Assembly: GCF_018613325.1 (NCBI RefSeq)
Contig: NZ_JAGGQJ010000002.1
Span: forward strand, 124,001-188,000
Source of the DNA: Bacillus sp. ISL-34
Lineage (GTDB): Bacteria > Bacillota > Bacilli > Bacillales > DSM-1321
Direction of reading: 5' to 3'
DNA: 64,000 nucleotides
Shown one piece after another: positions 44,696-52,407 of this stretch (position 1 is the first letter of the stretch; every line of letters starts with the position of its first letter). Under the pieces are notes generated by a model, which saw nothing but the letters and a program-made list of their open reading frames with translations, had not been told where the DNA came from and searched no databases. The position numbers and the translations under genes were made by a program.

Positions 44696-45925
44696 ATGGA
44701 AAAAATAAATAAATGCGATGTAATAGTTGTTGGCGCTGGCCCGGTTGGTTTAGTTGCAGGTCTTGCATTGAAGCAAAAAGGAATTTCTTCTGTAGTTATA
44801 GAAGCGGATCCGCACGGACGTCCTCGTCCGGGTAGCCGGGCGATCTATATGCACAGTGCGACTCTAAAACTTTTGGAAGAAATTTCGAAAGGACTGGGGT
44901 TCACACTGGGGCGCAATGGGATTATTTGGCCTGTTAAGCGAACACTTTATAAAGGAAAAGAAGTATATGTTCGTAATTATGGATTTACGGATAATACCGA
45001 TCAAAATACATTACCCCATTTCACGGCATTGCACCAAGATGATATCGAAAACCACCTTTATGATGCCTGTCTTGACGCTGGTGTTGAGTTCGTTTGGAAT
45101 TCACCAGTGAAAAAATTGGATATTACCGGTGCTGGGGTGAGATTGACTACAAAATCCGGTGAAGTGTGGGAAGCACAATACATTATTGGCAGTGACGGAT
45201 CACATTCAGTTGTAAGAGAACAGGCTGGTTTAAAATTTGAAGGACCGCGAACGGCAGATACATTCCTTGTAGTTGATGTAAAAGAGGATGAGGAAAATCC
45301 CCTGCCGCTTGAGCGTACATTTCATTATCAACACCCAGCAATGGGAGGAAGGAATGTGATGTTTGTTCCGTTTAAAGGTGGCTGGCGGGTGGACCTTCAG
45401 CTTTTAGAAGGGGACAATCCGGATGACTATACAAATATCGATGGTGTCAAAAAGTGGCTTCCAAAAATGATGGATGCTAAATATGCAGAGCGTATTACAT
45501 GGGTATCTACATACCGTTTCCACCAGGTCGTTGCCAATTCCTTTACAGATGAAAAAAGGCGAGTTCTTCTCGCCGGTGAAGCAGCCCATTTATTTGCACC
45601 TTTTGGTGCCCGTGGATTGAACTCCGGAGTACCGGATGCAATTATTTCTGTACGGGGGATTAAGAAAGCGCTTCAATCTAACTCTGAAACGGAGCGAAAA
45701 GAAGCAATTGATGCAGCTGCCACCGAAAGACGTATTGCCGCAAAGTGGAACCGTGATGGATCAACCACTGCATTACATCACCTTCAAGGGGATGCCCCTG
45801 AAATGAACCTAAAGCGTGAACTTGCAGCATCCCTCGTATCCATAGTTCCAAGACTGGGACGCTGGCTCGATGAAGGGCCATATGGACCGAAATTTGGTCC
45901 TCCAGAACTGACAACAAAATATTAA
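44696..45925 (+). CDS. FAD-dependent aromatic hydroxylase (group A flavoprotein monooxygenase)
   Basis: 409 residues of the PheA/MhpA/PHBH type. FAD is bound by VIVVGAGPVGLVAGLALKQK, the DG motif is IIGSDGSHSVVREQAGL, and the later FAD contact is LLAGEAAHLFAPFGARGLNS, with Glu where most relatives have Asp. It hydroxylates a phenolic acid with NAD(P)H and O2. In this cluster it would form gentisate from 3-hydroxybenzoate or from salicylate; salicylyl-CoA as substrate is also possible, as in known CoA-dependent salicylate routes. It follows the FAH gene by 85 bases, with AAGGAG before the ATG. Confidence 0.88.
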   Translation: MEKINKCDVIVVGAGPVGLVAGLALKQKGISSVVIEADPHGRPRPGSRAIYMHSATLKLLEEISKGLGFTLGRNGIIWPVKRTLYKGKEVYVRNYGFTDNTDQNTLPHFTALHQDDIENHLYDACLDAGVEFVWNSPVKKLDITGAGVRLTTKSGEVWEAQYIIGSDGSHSVVREQAGLKFEGPRTADTFLVVDVKEDEENPLPLERTFHYQHPAMGGRNVMFVPFKGGWRVDLQLLEGDNPDDYTNIDGVKKWLPKMMDAKYAERITWVSTYRFHQVVANSFTDEKRRVLLAGEAAHLFAPFGARGLNSGVPDAIISVRGIKKALQSNSETERKEAIDAAATERRIAAKWNRDGSTTALHHLQGDAPEMNLKRELAASLVSIVPRLGRWLDEGPYGPKFGPPELTTKY

Positions 45926-45994
45926 CAGACATTGGTCGGCAGGGAAATCCCAGTCAGCCTGATAAAACGGAAGGTATGAAAGGAGCGGACTAAT

Positions 45995-46552
45995 ATGGCT
46001 TTAGCCGGAATAATCAATGAAGAAAAGTACGGTACGGACGCACGGCCTGCCAATGAAATGATTTTGCGACTTACATCCATAGACTGGTATTCACAAGTCG
46101 GGGTGAAGTGTAATGAAGCAGAGAAAAAAGTAGATCAGTTTATGAACGCAATTGGCGTCAGTGAATATAAAATAAAGTGGCTTTCGGCAACTCAGGTTTC
46201 AGAGGCAATCAGCTGTCTTTCGTTTGAAAGCAGTACACTTTGGGAAGTTCTAAAGGAAATACCAGATCAACTTAAGGAAAAGATCGATGCCGCTGGAAAT
46301 GAAAAACTGCTTGCAGATATCGTGGACAAAGTGCCGGAGGCCGTTTTTCATGGAGCATATAAACATGCATTCAACGCATTTAGGGATGAAAAAGCAATAA
46401 AGTTCCTCGTTGGACATGCCATGTATATAAGTGTTCTTGCTTGTGCAGCTGAACTTGCTGGTGAAGAAAACCCATTTTCCTTTATTGTAGAATTGCTTGA
46501 AGCTGGACATCTGCCACTCGGTCCTGAAGGAAATACATTTTATCTTCTATAA
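45995..46552 (+). CDS. 185-residue protein of unknown family at the end of the aromatic operon
   Basis: Begins MALAGIINEEKYGTDARPAN, with AAAGGAGCGGACTAAT as ribosome site. Mainly alpha-helical and acidic, without signal peptide or transmembrane helices. Potential metal or thiol residues are Cys in VKCNEAEKK, CLSFESS and LACAAEL and His in VFHGAYKHAFN and VGHAMYI. I do not recognise the family. It is the last gene before the operon terminator and follows the hydroxylase by 69 bases. The pathway lacks a recognisable maleylpyruvate isomerase, so this is a candidate, but a small subunit or carrier protein would fit as well. Confidence 0.75.
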   Translation: MALAGIINEEKYGTDARPANEMILRLTSIDWYSQVGVKCNEAEKKVDQFMNAIGVSEYKIKWLSATQVSEAISCLSFESSTLWEVLKEIPDQLKEKIDAAGNEKLLADIVDKVPEAVFHGAYKHAFNAFRDEKAIKFLVGHAMYISVLACAAELAGEENPFSFIVELLEAGHLPLGPEGNTFYLL

Positions 46553-46683
46553 TTTAAGAAGCAAACATGATAGTGATGTTTGCGTGCTAATATCACCTAC
46601 TCAGACATATCTACCGGATAACATATTGTAGTGTTAAGAACAATTGCAAACAGAGACTTTTGAAGACTACCATCTTCCAATAA

Positions 46684-46730
46684 GAAAACAAGGTTGCCAG
46701 AAACGGAAAATCTGGTGCAGCCTTGTTTTC
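46684..46730. terminator. Terminator of the aromatic operon (bidirectional)
   Basis: GAAAACAAGGTTGCCAGA / TCTGGTGCAGCCTTGTTTTC, a stem of about 17 bp with one extra base and a G-U pair. A and T runs on both sides also suit the convergent VTT gene. Confidence 0.8.
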
Positions 46731-46786
46731 GCTTCAGTTTTATATACGAATAGTTATATGCCTAAGAACAACTTGTTAGATTCGGA

Positions 46787-47329
46787 TTATAACTTATTTC
46801 TATAAAAGTAATAAATGACTGCGATTACCAGAATCAACAGTATCAAAACGATCCTTACATCGTCCGATGCTTTCAATACCTGTGTCACCGAATACGCCTC
46901 GACAAGGAGGGCAGGCAGTTTTCCGATGGATGTGGCGAGGAAGAAAATCATCATTCCCGTCTTGCTTAATGCTGCTGTAAGGTTGATCACGCCGGATGGT
47001 ATAAAGGGAAGGAGCCTAAGCATCAGGATCATCCAAAATGCATGAATCCCATGTGACTTCTGCAGCTTCATGACCCACCGGTTCTTCATGAACGTCGGTT
47101 GGAATATTTGAAAGCCCTTTCGATATAACCAAAAGCTGACCACTGCACCGGCAATTTCTCCCACGTAAGAAAGGATCAATCCCTTTTCAAATCCAAATAC
47201 GGTGATATTGGCGGCAGTGATGAATACGCTAGGAATAACGCCAAGCACGCTAATCAATATATTGAATACTAAACTTACAGCAATGGAAAAAGGGCCGCTG
47301 GAAAGTAATGCCTCAGTAATGAAATTCAT
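46787..47329 (-). CDS. TVP38/TMEM64 family (VTT domain) membrane protein
   Basis: 180 residues with four or five hydrophobic helices. GFEKGLILSYVGEIAGAVVS near residue 48 and MLRLLPFIPSGVINLTAALS near 102 are the VTT-domain motifs (conserved E-x-x-G and P-x-x-P). Family members are inner-membrane proteins now linked to lipid movement or membrane homeostasis. The ATG begins one base after the response-regulator stop, so it is translationally coupled to the two-component system and may be part of its response. Confidence 0.85.
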   Translation of the reverse strand: MNFITEALLSSGPFSIAVSLVFNILISVLGVIPSVFITAANITVFGFEKGLILSYVGEIAGAVVSFWLYRKGFQIFQPTFMKNRWVMKLQKSHGIHAFWMILMLRLLPFIPSGVINLTAALSKTGMMIFFLATSIGKLPALLVEAYSVTQVLKASDDVRIVLILLILVIAVIYYFYRNKL

Positions 47330-47330
47330 A

Positions 47331-48008
47331 TCAATCCACTGAACTCCATTTATATCCGATGCCCCAAACCGTTTTCAAATGTTGATCTGCTGGAAAACCG
47401 GCATGACGCAATTTCTCTCTAATATTTCGAATATGGGAATCGATTGTCCGATCTTCCGTATCCGTTTTAAATCCCCAAATGGTTGAAAGCAGGTGGTCTC
47501 GGGAAAAAACTTGATCTGGGGAGTTTACAAACAAGCACAACAGTGAGAATTCTTTTGGTGTTAATGGGATCGTTTTGGAATCATAATGGGCTTCATAAGC
47601 GGATTCATTTAATTTTAGCCCCCTAAAGATCACATGATCAGCTTGATTATGCACTCGCCGCGTCACCGCTTCGATTCTGGCAAGTAAAACATCTTCATTG
47701 AAGGGCTTCGTAATATAATCGTCTGCGCCCTTTTTCAACCCTTTCACCATTTCTTGTGCAGCATCCCGGGCGGTGAGCATGATTACGGGAATATTGGAAA
47801 ACGCACGGATCCTTTCGCACGTTTCCCACCCATCCATCTCAGGCATCATTACATCAAGAAGGACTAGGTCCGCATGTTTATGCGCTAAGAACTGTAAGGC
47901 TTCATGTCCAGATTTCATCTTACAGCATGTATATCCGTGAGGCATCATGTATAGCTCTAATAGATCAAGCATTCTCTGTTCATCATCAACCAGTACGACT
48001 GTCTTCAT
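47331..48008 (-). CDS. OmpR-family response regulator
   Basis: 225 residues. The receiver domain has VVLVDDEQRMLDLL, the phosphorylated Asp in VLLDVMMPEMDGWE, and KPFNEDVLLARIEAVTRRV. The C-terminal winged helix contains LTPKEFSLLCLFVNSPDQ and TIDSHIRNIREKLRHAGF. The kinase gene before it overlaps by 23 bases, and AAGGAG precedes the ATG. The target genes are not visible; the downstream VTT gene is one candidate. Confidence 0.93.
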   Translation of the reverse strand: MKTVVLVDDEQRMLDLLELYMMPHGYTCCKMKSGHEALQFLAHKHADLVLLDVMMPEMDGWETCERIRAFSNIPVIMLTARDAAQEMVKGLKKGADDYITKPFNEDVLLARIEAVTRRVHNQADHVIFRGLKLNESAYEAHYDSKTIPLTPKEFSLLCLFVNSPDQVFSRDHLLSTIWGFKTDTEDRTIDSHIRNIREKLRHAGFPADQHLKTVWGIGYKWSSVD

Positions 48009-49377
48009 TTGTTATCTCCTTAAATGTGATGGTGAAGCATGTCCCTTTCCCTAAGTTGCTTTTAACCGAAATGCTTCCTCCTTGTATCTCCACTAATTGC
48101 TTGACGATGGAGAGCCCCAATCCGAATCCACCGGTATCTCTGGCGCGTGATTTCTCGACACGATATAAACGGTCAAAGATATGGGGGATATCTTCAGGGG
48201 GAATGCCGACCCCTTGATCGATTATGGAGATGGAAATCCTGCCAAGGCATTCAGTGGCTTTGATGCTGGTGACTGTGTATTCGTTCGAGTACTTCAGCGC
48301 ATTATCCAGCAGGTTAAGCATGACTTGCTCAAACCGTGAGGGATCTATATCTATAAATAAATCATCTTTACATTCCAGATTCAATTGAATTCTTTCATTT
48401 GCAAAAGCCGGTAACACTTTTTCATGAATGTTTTGCAGGAATGAAGAGAGCTGGACGGTTTCTTCTGATATGGTGAATGTATTTACATCCATTCTAGCCA
48501 TATTGAATAGCTCGTCCAATAACCTGTTTAATCGTTCTGATTCATCATGGATGATCTCTAAGTATCGTGTTCGTTCGGCAGCATTCAAGTCTTTCCGGCG
48601 GGCAATATCAGCGTATCCCTTGATATAAGTTAGCGGCGTGCGCAGTTCATGAGAGATACTTGCCAAAAATTCATTGCGTTCCTTCTTTAAATAGTTCAAT
48701 TCATTAGCCAAGCTTTGAATGGATTGGGCAAGCTCCCCAAGTTCATCATGAGATCGTACTGGTACAGCCACTGAAAAATTCCCTTTGCTGAGTTTGGTTG
48801 TCGCTTCCTTCATCGCTAACAGCGGTCTTGTCAAAGCTTTTGATAGAAAATAAATGGTGATAAGCATGAAGAAAAGGAGCAATGCAGTCGCAAGAAGGAA
48901 ATGCCTATTCAATTGTGCGATTAAATCCTCAACATCTCTCGTATCTTTGAACATATAAACATAGCCTTTTTTTTCTTCATCACTGATAAATGGCGTAACG
49001 GTGGCTATATATCTTTCATCCTTCCAACTTGATTGGATGATCTGACCTTTTCGGGGGACTTGCGGGAGGTTTTTTGCCAAGATTTTTTTCATTCCCCCAT
49101 TTACCTTTTCGGAAGATATCAGAATATCTCCTCTTGTGTTCGTAATCACGACATCAGTATCGGTATGGTATTCCATCAGGCCGATATGCTGAAGGGTAGA
49201 GCCGGAATACGTGATTTCCAACACATCACGATGACTATTGCCACGGGCCTTCAGTGATTCCAATTCCTGATTGATACGGGAATGGATCACTTTATTATGC
49301 AAGTAAACCATGGAAACGGTTTCCATCAAAAAAATGCAAACAAATATAGATAGTCCGAGCTTAAAGGAGATTTTCAA
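47986..49377 (-). CDS. HAMP-domain sensor histidine kinase
   Basis: 463 residues with a TTG start after AAGGTGAATGCTCC. There are two transmembrane helices (near residues 8-25 and 163-183) around an extracytoplasmic sensor of about 135 residues. A HAMP linker follows, then the H-box SHELRTPLTYIKGYADI with the phosphorylated His, the N-box LLDNALKYSNEY and the G-boxes IDQGVGIPPEDIPHIFDRLY and GFGLGLSIVKQLVEI. It phosphorylates the overlapping response regulator. The signal is not apparent. Confidence 0.92.
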   Translation of the reverse strand: MKISFKLGLSIFVCIFLMETVSMVYLHNKVIHSRINQELESLKARGNSHRDVLEITYSGSTLQHIGLMEYHTDTDVVITNTRGDILISSEKVNGGMKKILAKNLPQVPRKGQIIQSSWKDERYIATVTPFISDEEKKGYVYMFKDTRDVEDLIAQLNRHFLLATALLLFFMLITIYFLSKALTRPLLAMKEATTKLSKGNFSVAVPVRSHDELGELAQSIQSLANELNYLKKERNEFLASISHELRTPLTYIKGYADIARRKDLNAAERTRYLEIIHDESERLNRLLDELFNMARMDVNTFTISEETVQLSSFLQNIHEKVLPAFANERIQLNLECKDDLFIDIDPSRFEQVMLNLLDNALKYSNEYTVTSIKATECLGRISISIIDQGVGIPPEDIPHIFDRLYRVEKSRARDTGGFGLGLSIVKQLVEIQGGSISVKSNLGKGTCFTITFKEITNEDSRTG

Positions 49378-49889
49378 GGAGCATTCACCTTCTTATAGAA
49401 TAAAGTCAGTTTAGCGAAAAAGTATGAAGAAAGTATGCAGTTTTTTTCAATTTCTTTGCATCTCTTAAACAACGATAATCCGAATGATGACTTGATGCAA
49501 GAAGTACAACATTTTTCATGGGTCCGAACTGTCATTTTTTCAGTCTTGGATATAGGGTAATGGGAAATCAGGTTGTTTTTTGATGCTTCCTCCAAAAAAA
49601 TATACTTAGCATTGCTAAGCAGCCCTTTGTATAAATCAAATGGGAATATACATACCACTTCTCCTATGGTCCGGTCTTTTAACTTCAATTCTATCATTCA
49701 TTATATTTTGGAAGCGGTGCACCTGAAGGCTCGTTTTATTATCACTATCCTTAAGGAAAAGAACAACTATGACAAATTGAAACTGCCGGGAAAATGGGCA
49801 GTTTTTTGGTTTTAGTCTATTAAAAATGTTTTGTATTAAGGAAACATTTTGTCGTGAATGAATATTATGTAAAAAAGGAGCTGATCCAT
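49378..49889. other. Intergenic region upstream of the kinase operon
   Basis: About 510 bases. A minus-strand frame at 49374-49697 encodes 107 residues but has no ribosome site and overlaps the kinase start. A plus-strand terminator-like hairpin AACTGCC-gggaaaatg-GGCAGTT with a T run (49780-49808) has no evident gene upstream, hinting at a small RNA or a decayed gene. Confidence 0.35.
49780..49808 (+). terminator. Orphan terminator
   Basis: AAACTGCC / GGCAGTTTTTT on the plus strand; no recognisable coding sequence precedes it. Confidence 0.65.
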
Positions 49890-50012
49890 ATGAATTGTAC
49901 AAACCGTACGCAGAAAAAAATAATGGCTTATTCCGCATTATTCAAAAAAATGGGCATTCTCAATGATGAGGAATACAAAAATATCGCAAAGACCTTTCAA
50001 ACAAAGGATTGA
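49890..50012 (+). CDS. 40-residue small protein
   Basis: Begins MNCTNRTQKKIMAYSALFKK and continues MGILNDEEYKNIAKTFQTKD. AAAAAAGGAGCTGATCCAT is a very good ribosome site with correct spacing. Probably helical and basic, without membrane segment. The pattern L-F-K-K-x-G-I-L-x-x-E-E-Y resembles SHOCT-like short oligomerisation motifs, which is inference. Not recognised as a named family. Confidence 0.55.
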   Translation: MNCTNRTQKKIMAYSALFKKMGILNDEEYKNIAKTFQTKD

Positions 50013-50253
50013 GGAAGTGTCCATTGGAAATTCATAAACTTTTATCCTGCATTAAACGGGCTGTAAAACCCCCGCCTTCCAATTTTCGAAGCAGGAGGGG
50101 GACTGCAGTCCATTAGGAACTTAAGGGGGTGTCGGCGATGCCGTCAATATGTCCGGCTCTTATTCCTATCGAATTACATCTTTTTGGGGGCTGAACTCAG
50201 CTGGATGAACTACATATATGAAGGACATACATGTGTAAATAGGAGGGGGATCA
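50013..50253. other. Structured non-coding stretch with hairpins
   Basis: An imperfect stem CCCCCGCCT / AGGAGGGGG (about 50069-50101) runs into a perfect palindrome GGACTGCAGTCC (50100-50111). An 18-codon frame MPSICPALIPIELHLFGG at 50138-50194 has AAGGGGGTG upstream. Could be a leader region; unclear. Confidence 0.35.
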
Positions 50254-50346
50254 TTGAAAAGGGATGCCAAAAAAATTTCTGATGCTATTAGAAGTGAAAA
50301 GGAAGATTGTTGTGATCCGATGGTGTTCTCTGCGATAATGGAATAA
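50254..50346 (+). CDS. Possible 30-residue peptide upstream of the Lrp regulator
   Basis: TTG start directly after AGGAGGGGGATCA. It reads [20 protein letters not shown] then [10 protein letters not shown], with a Cys pair, and stops 25 bases before the Lrp gene. It may be a leader peptide or a real micro-protein. No homologue is known to me. Confidence 0.4.
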   Translation: MKRDAKKISDAIRSEKEDCCDPMVFSAIME

Positions 50347-50371
50347 AGAAATCGAAAAGGAGTTACGTAGG

Positions 50372-50848
50372 ATGGCAGAGGACTTTAAGATTCCCAGCTT
50401 GAAAGTTGATGAGATCGATAAGAAAATCATATCGGTTTTACATGAAGATGCACGAATTTCGTATACCGACTTAGCGAAGAAAGTGGAGCTTTCCAGAGTT
50501 GCGGTTCAGATGAGAATTAATCATCTTGTTGAAAACGGTGTGATCGAGAGGTTCACTGCGGTCATAAATCCAGCTAAGGTCGGCATCCATGTTTCGGCAT
50601 TCTTTAACGTTGAGGTTGAGCCAAAATATCTGGAATCGGTCGCGCAGCAATTAGAAAGTGAATCGGCTGTAACGAGTTTATATCATATGACCGGTCCGAG
50701 TAAACTCCATATGCACGGAATCTTTACTGATAATCAGGAGATGGAACGTTTTCTCAATGAGAAGCTGTATGCGGTCGCCGGTGTTGTCAGCGTTGATTGC
50801 CAAATTCTCATTAAACGTTATAAAAGTCGGATGGGCATGAAGCTTTAA
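50372..50848 (+). CDS. Lrp/AsnC family transcriptional regulator
   Basis: 158 residues. The N-terminal AsnC-type helix-turn-helix ([20 protein letters not shown]) is followed by the RAM ligand domain ([38 protein letters not shown]). Such proteins respond to amino acids or other small ligands. AAAAGGAGTTACGTAGG precedes the ATG. The convergent chromate-transporter genes share its terminator. The target is unknown. Confidence 0.9.
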   Translation: MAEDFKIPSLKVDEIDKKIISVLHEDARISYTDLAKKVELSRVAVQMRINHLVENGVIERFTAVINPAKVGIHVSAFFNVEVEPKYLESVAQQLESESAVTSLYHMTGPSKLHMHGIFTDNQEMERFLNEKLYAVAGVVSVDCQILIKRYKSRMGMKL

Positions 50849-50851
50849 TAG

Positions 50852-50884
50852 AAAATCCCCCTATATATAGGCGGATTTTTTTAT
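50852..50884. terminator. Bidirectional terminator between lrp and chromate transporter genes
   Basis: AAAATCC-c-CCTATATATAGG-c-GGATTTTTTT, a nearly symmetrical stem with A and T runs. Confidence 0.8.
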
Positions 50885-51435
50885 TATGTGAGCGGGATGA
50901 TAAAGCCGCCGTACGCAAAGGCAAGAATGATTACGAATGCAGGGTGGATCTTGAATTTACCTAAGGCCAAGAATGCCAATCCAGCGATGACGATTGAATG
51001 GATGTAGCCGATGGAACCGACGGCATCCGCGGCCATATTCCAGGTGAGCAATAACATCATGATCGCAATCACGGGCTGTACAAGCAGGGACATGCCTTTT
51101 ACGATAGGCGATTGCTTGTATTTTTTCAGGATTTTTAATAAATATATCAAAGCCACGGCTGAAGGGATGATCGTGCCTGCCAATGCAGCTAGAAATCCTG
51201 GCCAGCCATATACATCATATCCGACATATGCGGCTATTTTCGTGGCGATCGGTCCTGGGAGTGAATTTCCTAACGCAAGCATTTGTGAGAACTCGGTATT
51301 ATCAAGCCACCCATAACGGGTGACGATTTGATCATACATTAGCGGAATCGAGGCTGGACCTCCGCCGTAACCAAGAATATTGGCTATGCAAAACGCTAGA
51401 AAAACAGCAACTCCTATTGGGATAATAAGACCCAT
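50884..51435 (-). CDS. Chromate transporter subunit (C-terminal half type)
   Basis: 183 residues, single CHR domain with five or six helices. NILGYGGGPASIPLMYDQIV holds the G-G-G-P motif, and LPGPIATKIAAYVGYDVYGW is the second signature. Short-chain CHR proteins function as pairs with opposite membrane orientation to export chromate. Its ATG overlaps the stop of the partner by one base (TAATG) with GGAGGAATCCGCT upstream, so translation is coupled. Confidence 0.92.
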   Translation of the reverse strand: MGLIIPIGVAVFLAFCIANILGYGGGPASIPLMYDQIVTRYGWLDNTEFSQMLALGNSLPGPIATKIAAYVGYDVYGWPGFLAALAGTIIPSAVALIYLLKILKKYKQSPIVKGMSLLVQPVIAIMMLLLTWNMAADAVGSIGYIHSIVIAGLAFLALGKFKIHPAFVIILAFAYGGFIIPLT

Positions 51436-52022
51436 TAAGCGGATTCCTCCTTTCCATCAGCCTTGTTATTTTTCAATCTATCCTTTAATGTAAAATGAAA
51501 CGCCCCATATAAAAGAAAAATCATAATGACGATACCCGGATGCAGGGAAATCACCTGCAGAAGCAAAAAGGAAATCGCAAAAAAGGTGATTCCGAGCACC
51601 TTTCCTAACCCTTTTACCGCCTTTTCGCCAAATTCATAAGCCATTTGACCAAGCATGACAGCAACGACCGGCATTACAGCAGCGATCATATTACTGATCA
51701 TTGCCGAATTACTTAGAACATTAATGAATGCAATCAAAAAAACCATTGCAATGCATGAAGGTAACACGTGAGCGGCAACACTTACGATGGCTCCCGGCCA
51801 ACCTTTTAATTTATAACCAAGATATGCTGCCATCTTCGTGGCAATCGGTCCTGGGAGTGTATTGGCAATCGCCAAAGTGTCCCCGAATTCATCATCGTCG
51901 AGCCAGTGATAACGGGAAACTGCTTCATGGCGGATGAGCGGGATGACTGATGGCCCGCCGCCGAAACCTAATATCCCCGTTCTCATCATCCCAATCGTCA
52001 ATTCCGTAAATGGATTTTTCAA
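51435..52022 (-). CDS. Chromate transporter subunit (N-terminal half type)
   Basis: 195 residues. The start is probably the TTG at 52022, 8 bases after AAGGAGG; the longer frame from an ATG at 52055 has that ribosome site inside it. CHR-domain motifs are GILGFGGGPSVIPLIRHEAV and LPGPIATKMAAYLGYKLKGW. It is first of the two-gene chromate (CHR) pair. Substrates other than chromate cannot be excluded for this family in soil bacilli. Confidence 0.9.
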   Translation of the reverse strand: MKNPFTELTIGMMRTGILGFGGGPSVIPLIRHEAVSRYHWLDDDEFGDTLAIANTLPGPIATKMAAYLGYKLKGWPGAIVSVAAHVLPSCIAMVFLIAFINVLSNSAMISNMIAAVMPVVAVMLGQMAYEFGEKAVKGLGKVLGITFFAISFLLLQVISLHPGIVIMIFLLYGAFHFTLKDRLKNNKADGKEESA

Positions 52023-52407
52023 AAACGATTCCTCCTTTGTTATAAAATTTAGCATTCATTTCCAAAAGATTATAAAATAATGATAACAAAAAATGCTTTC
52101 GCAATGTACATAAAATAATGATAGTAATTACGTAATGAATGTATATTTGGGATTTTTCAATATAATCGGCTGAAAAAAACAAAGGAAAACATCTTTTTGT
52201 CTTAAGGAATGAAGGTTTGAGTTAATCAAGAAAGACTCGTTGGGACGGTGCAGCGGTGAGTTCTTGGATTCCGCCATATTATGGACATAAAGAACTTTTC
52301 CCAATCCCCTTTTTTAACACAAAAGTACCCTATAGGCAGCTTTTTTAAAGTGACTGCTCCATAGGGTGCATTTTAATATATCACTCTAATAAACTTGTTA
52401 ATGTGGG
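52023..52407. other. Intergenic region between chromate transporter and EamA gene
   Basis: About 385 bases, AT-rich, no ORF supported. A minus-strand terminator lies at 52322-52373. Confidence 0.4.
52322..52373 (-). terminator. Terminator of the EamA transporter gene
   Basis: On the minus strand ACCCTATGGAGCAG / CTGCCTATAGGGT, with one bulge, followed by a short T run (ACTTTTGTG). Confidence 0.6.

Noticed and set aside
49374-49697. 107-residue minus-strand frame before the histidine kinase
   Set aside because: No ribosome site, no recognised family, overlaps the kinase start by four bases; composition looks like translated AT-rich spacer.
52031-52055. ATG at 52055 as start of the first chromate transporter gene
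   Set aside because: The ribosome site AAGGAGG lies inside that extension and points to the TTG at 52022.
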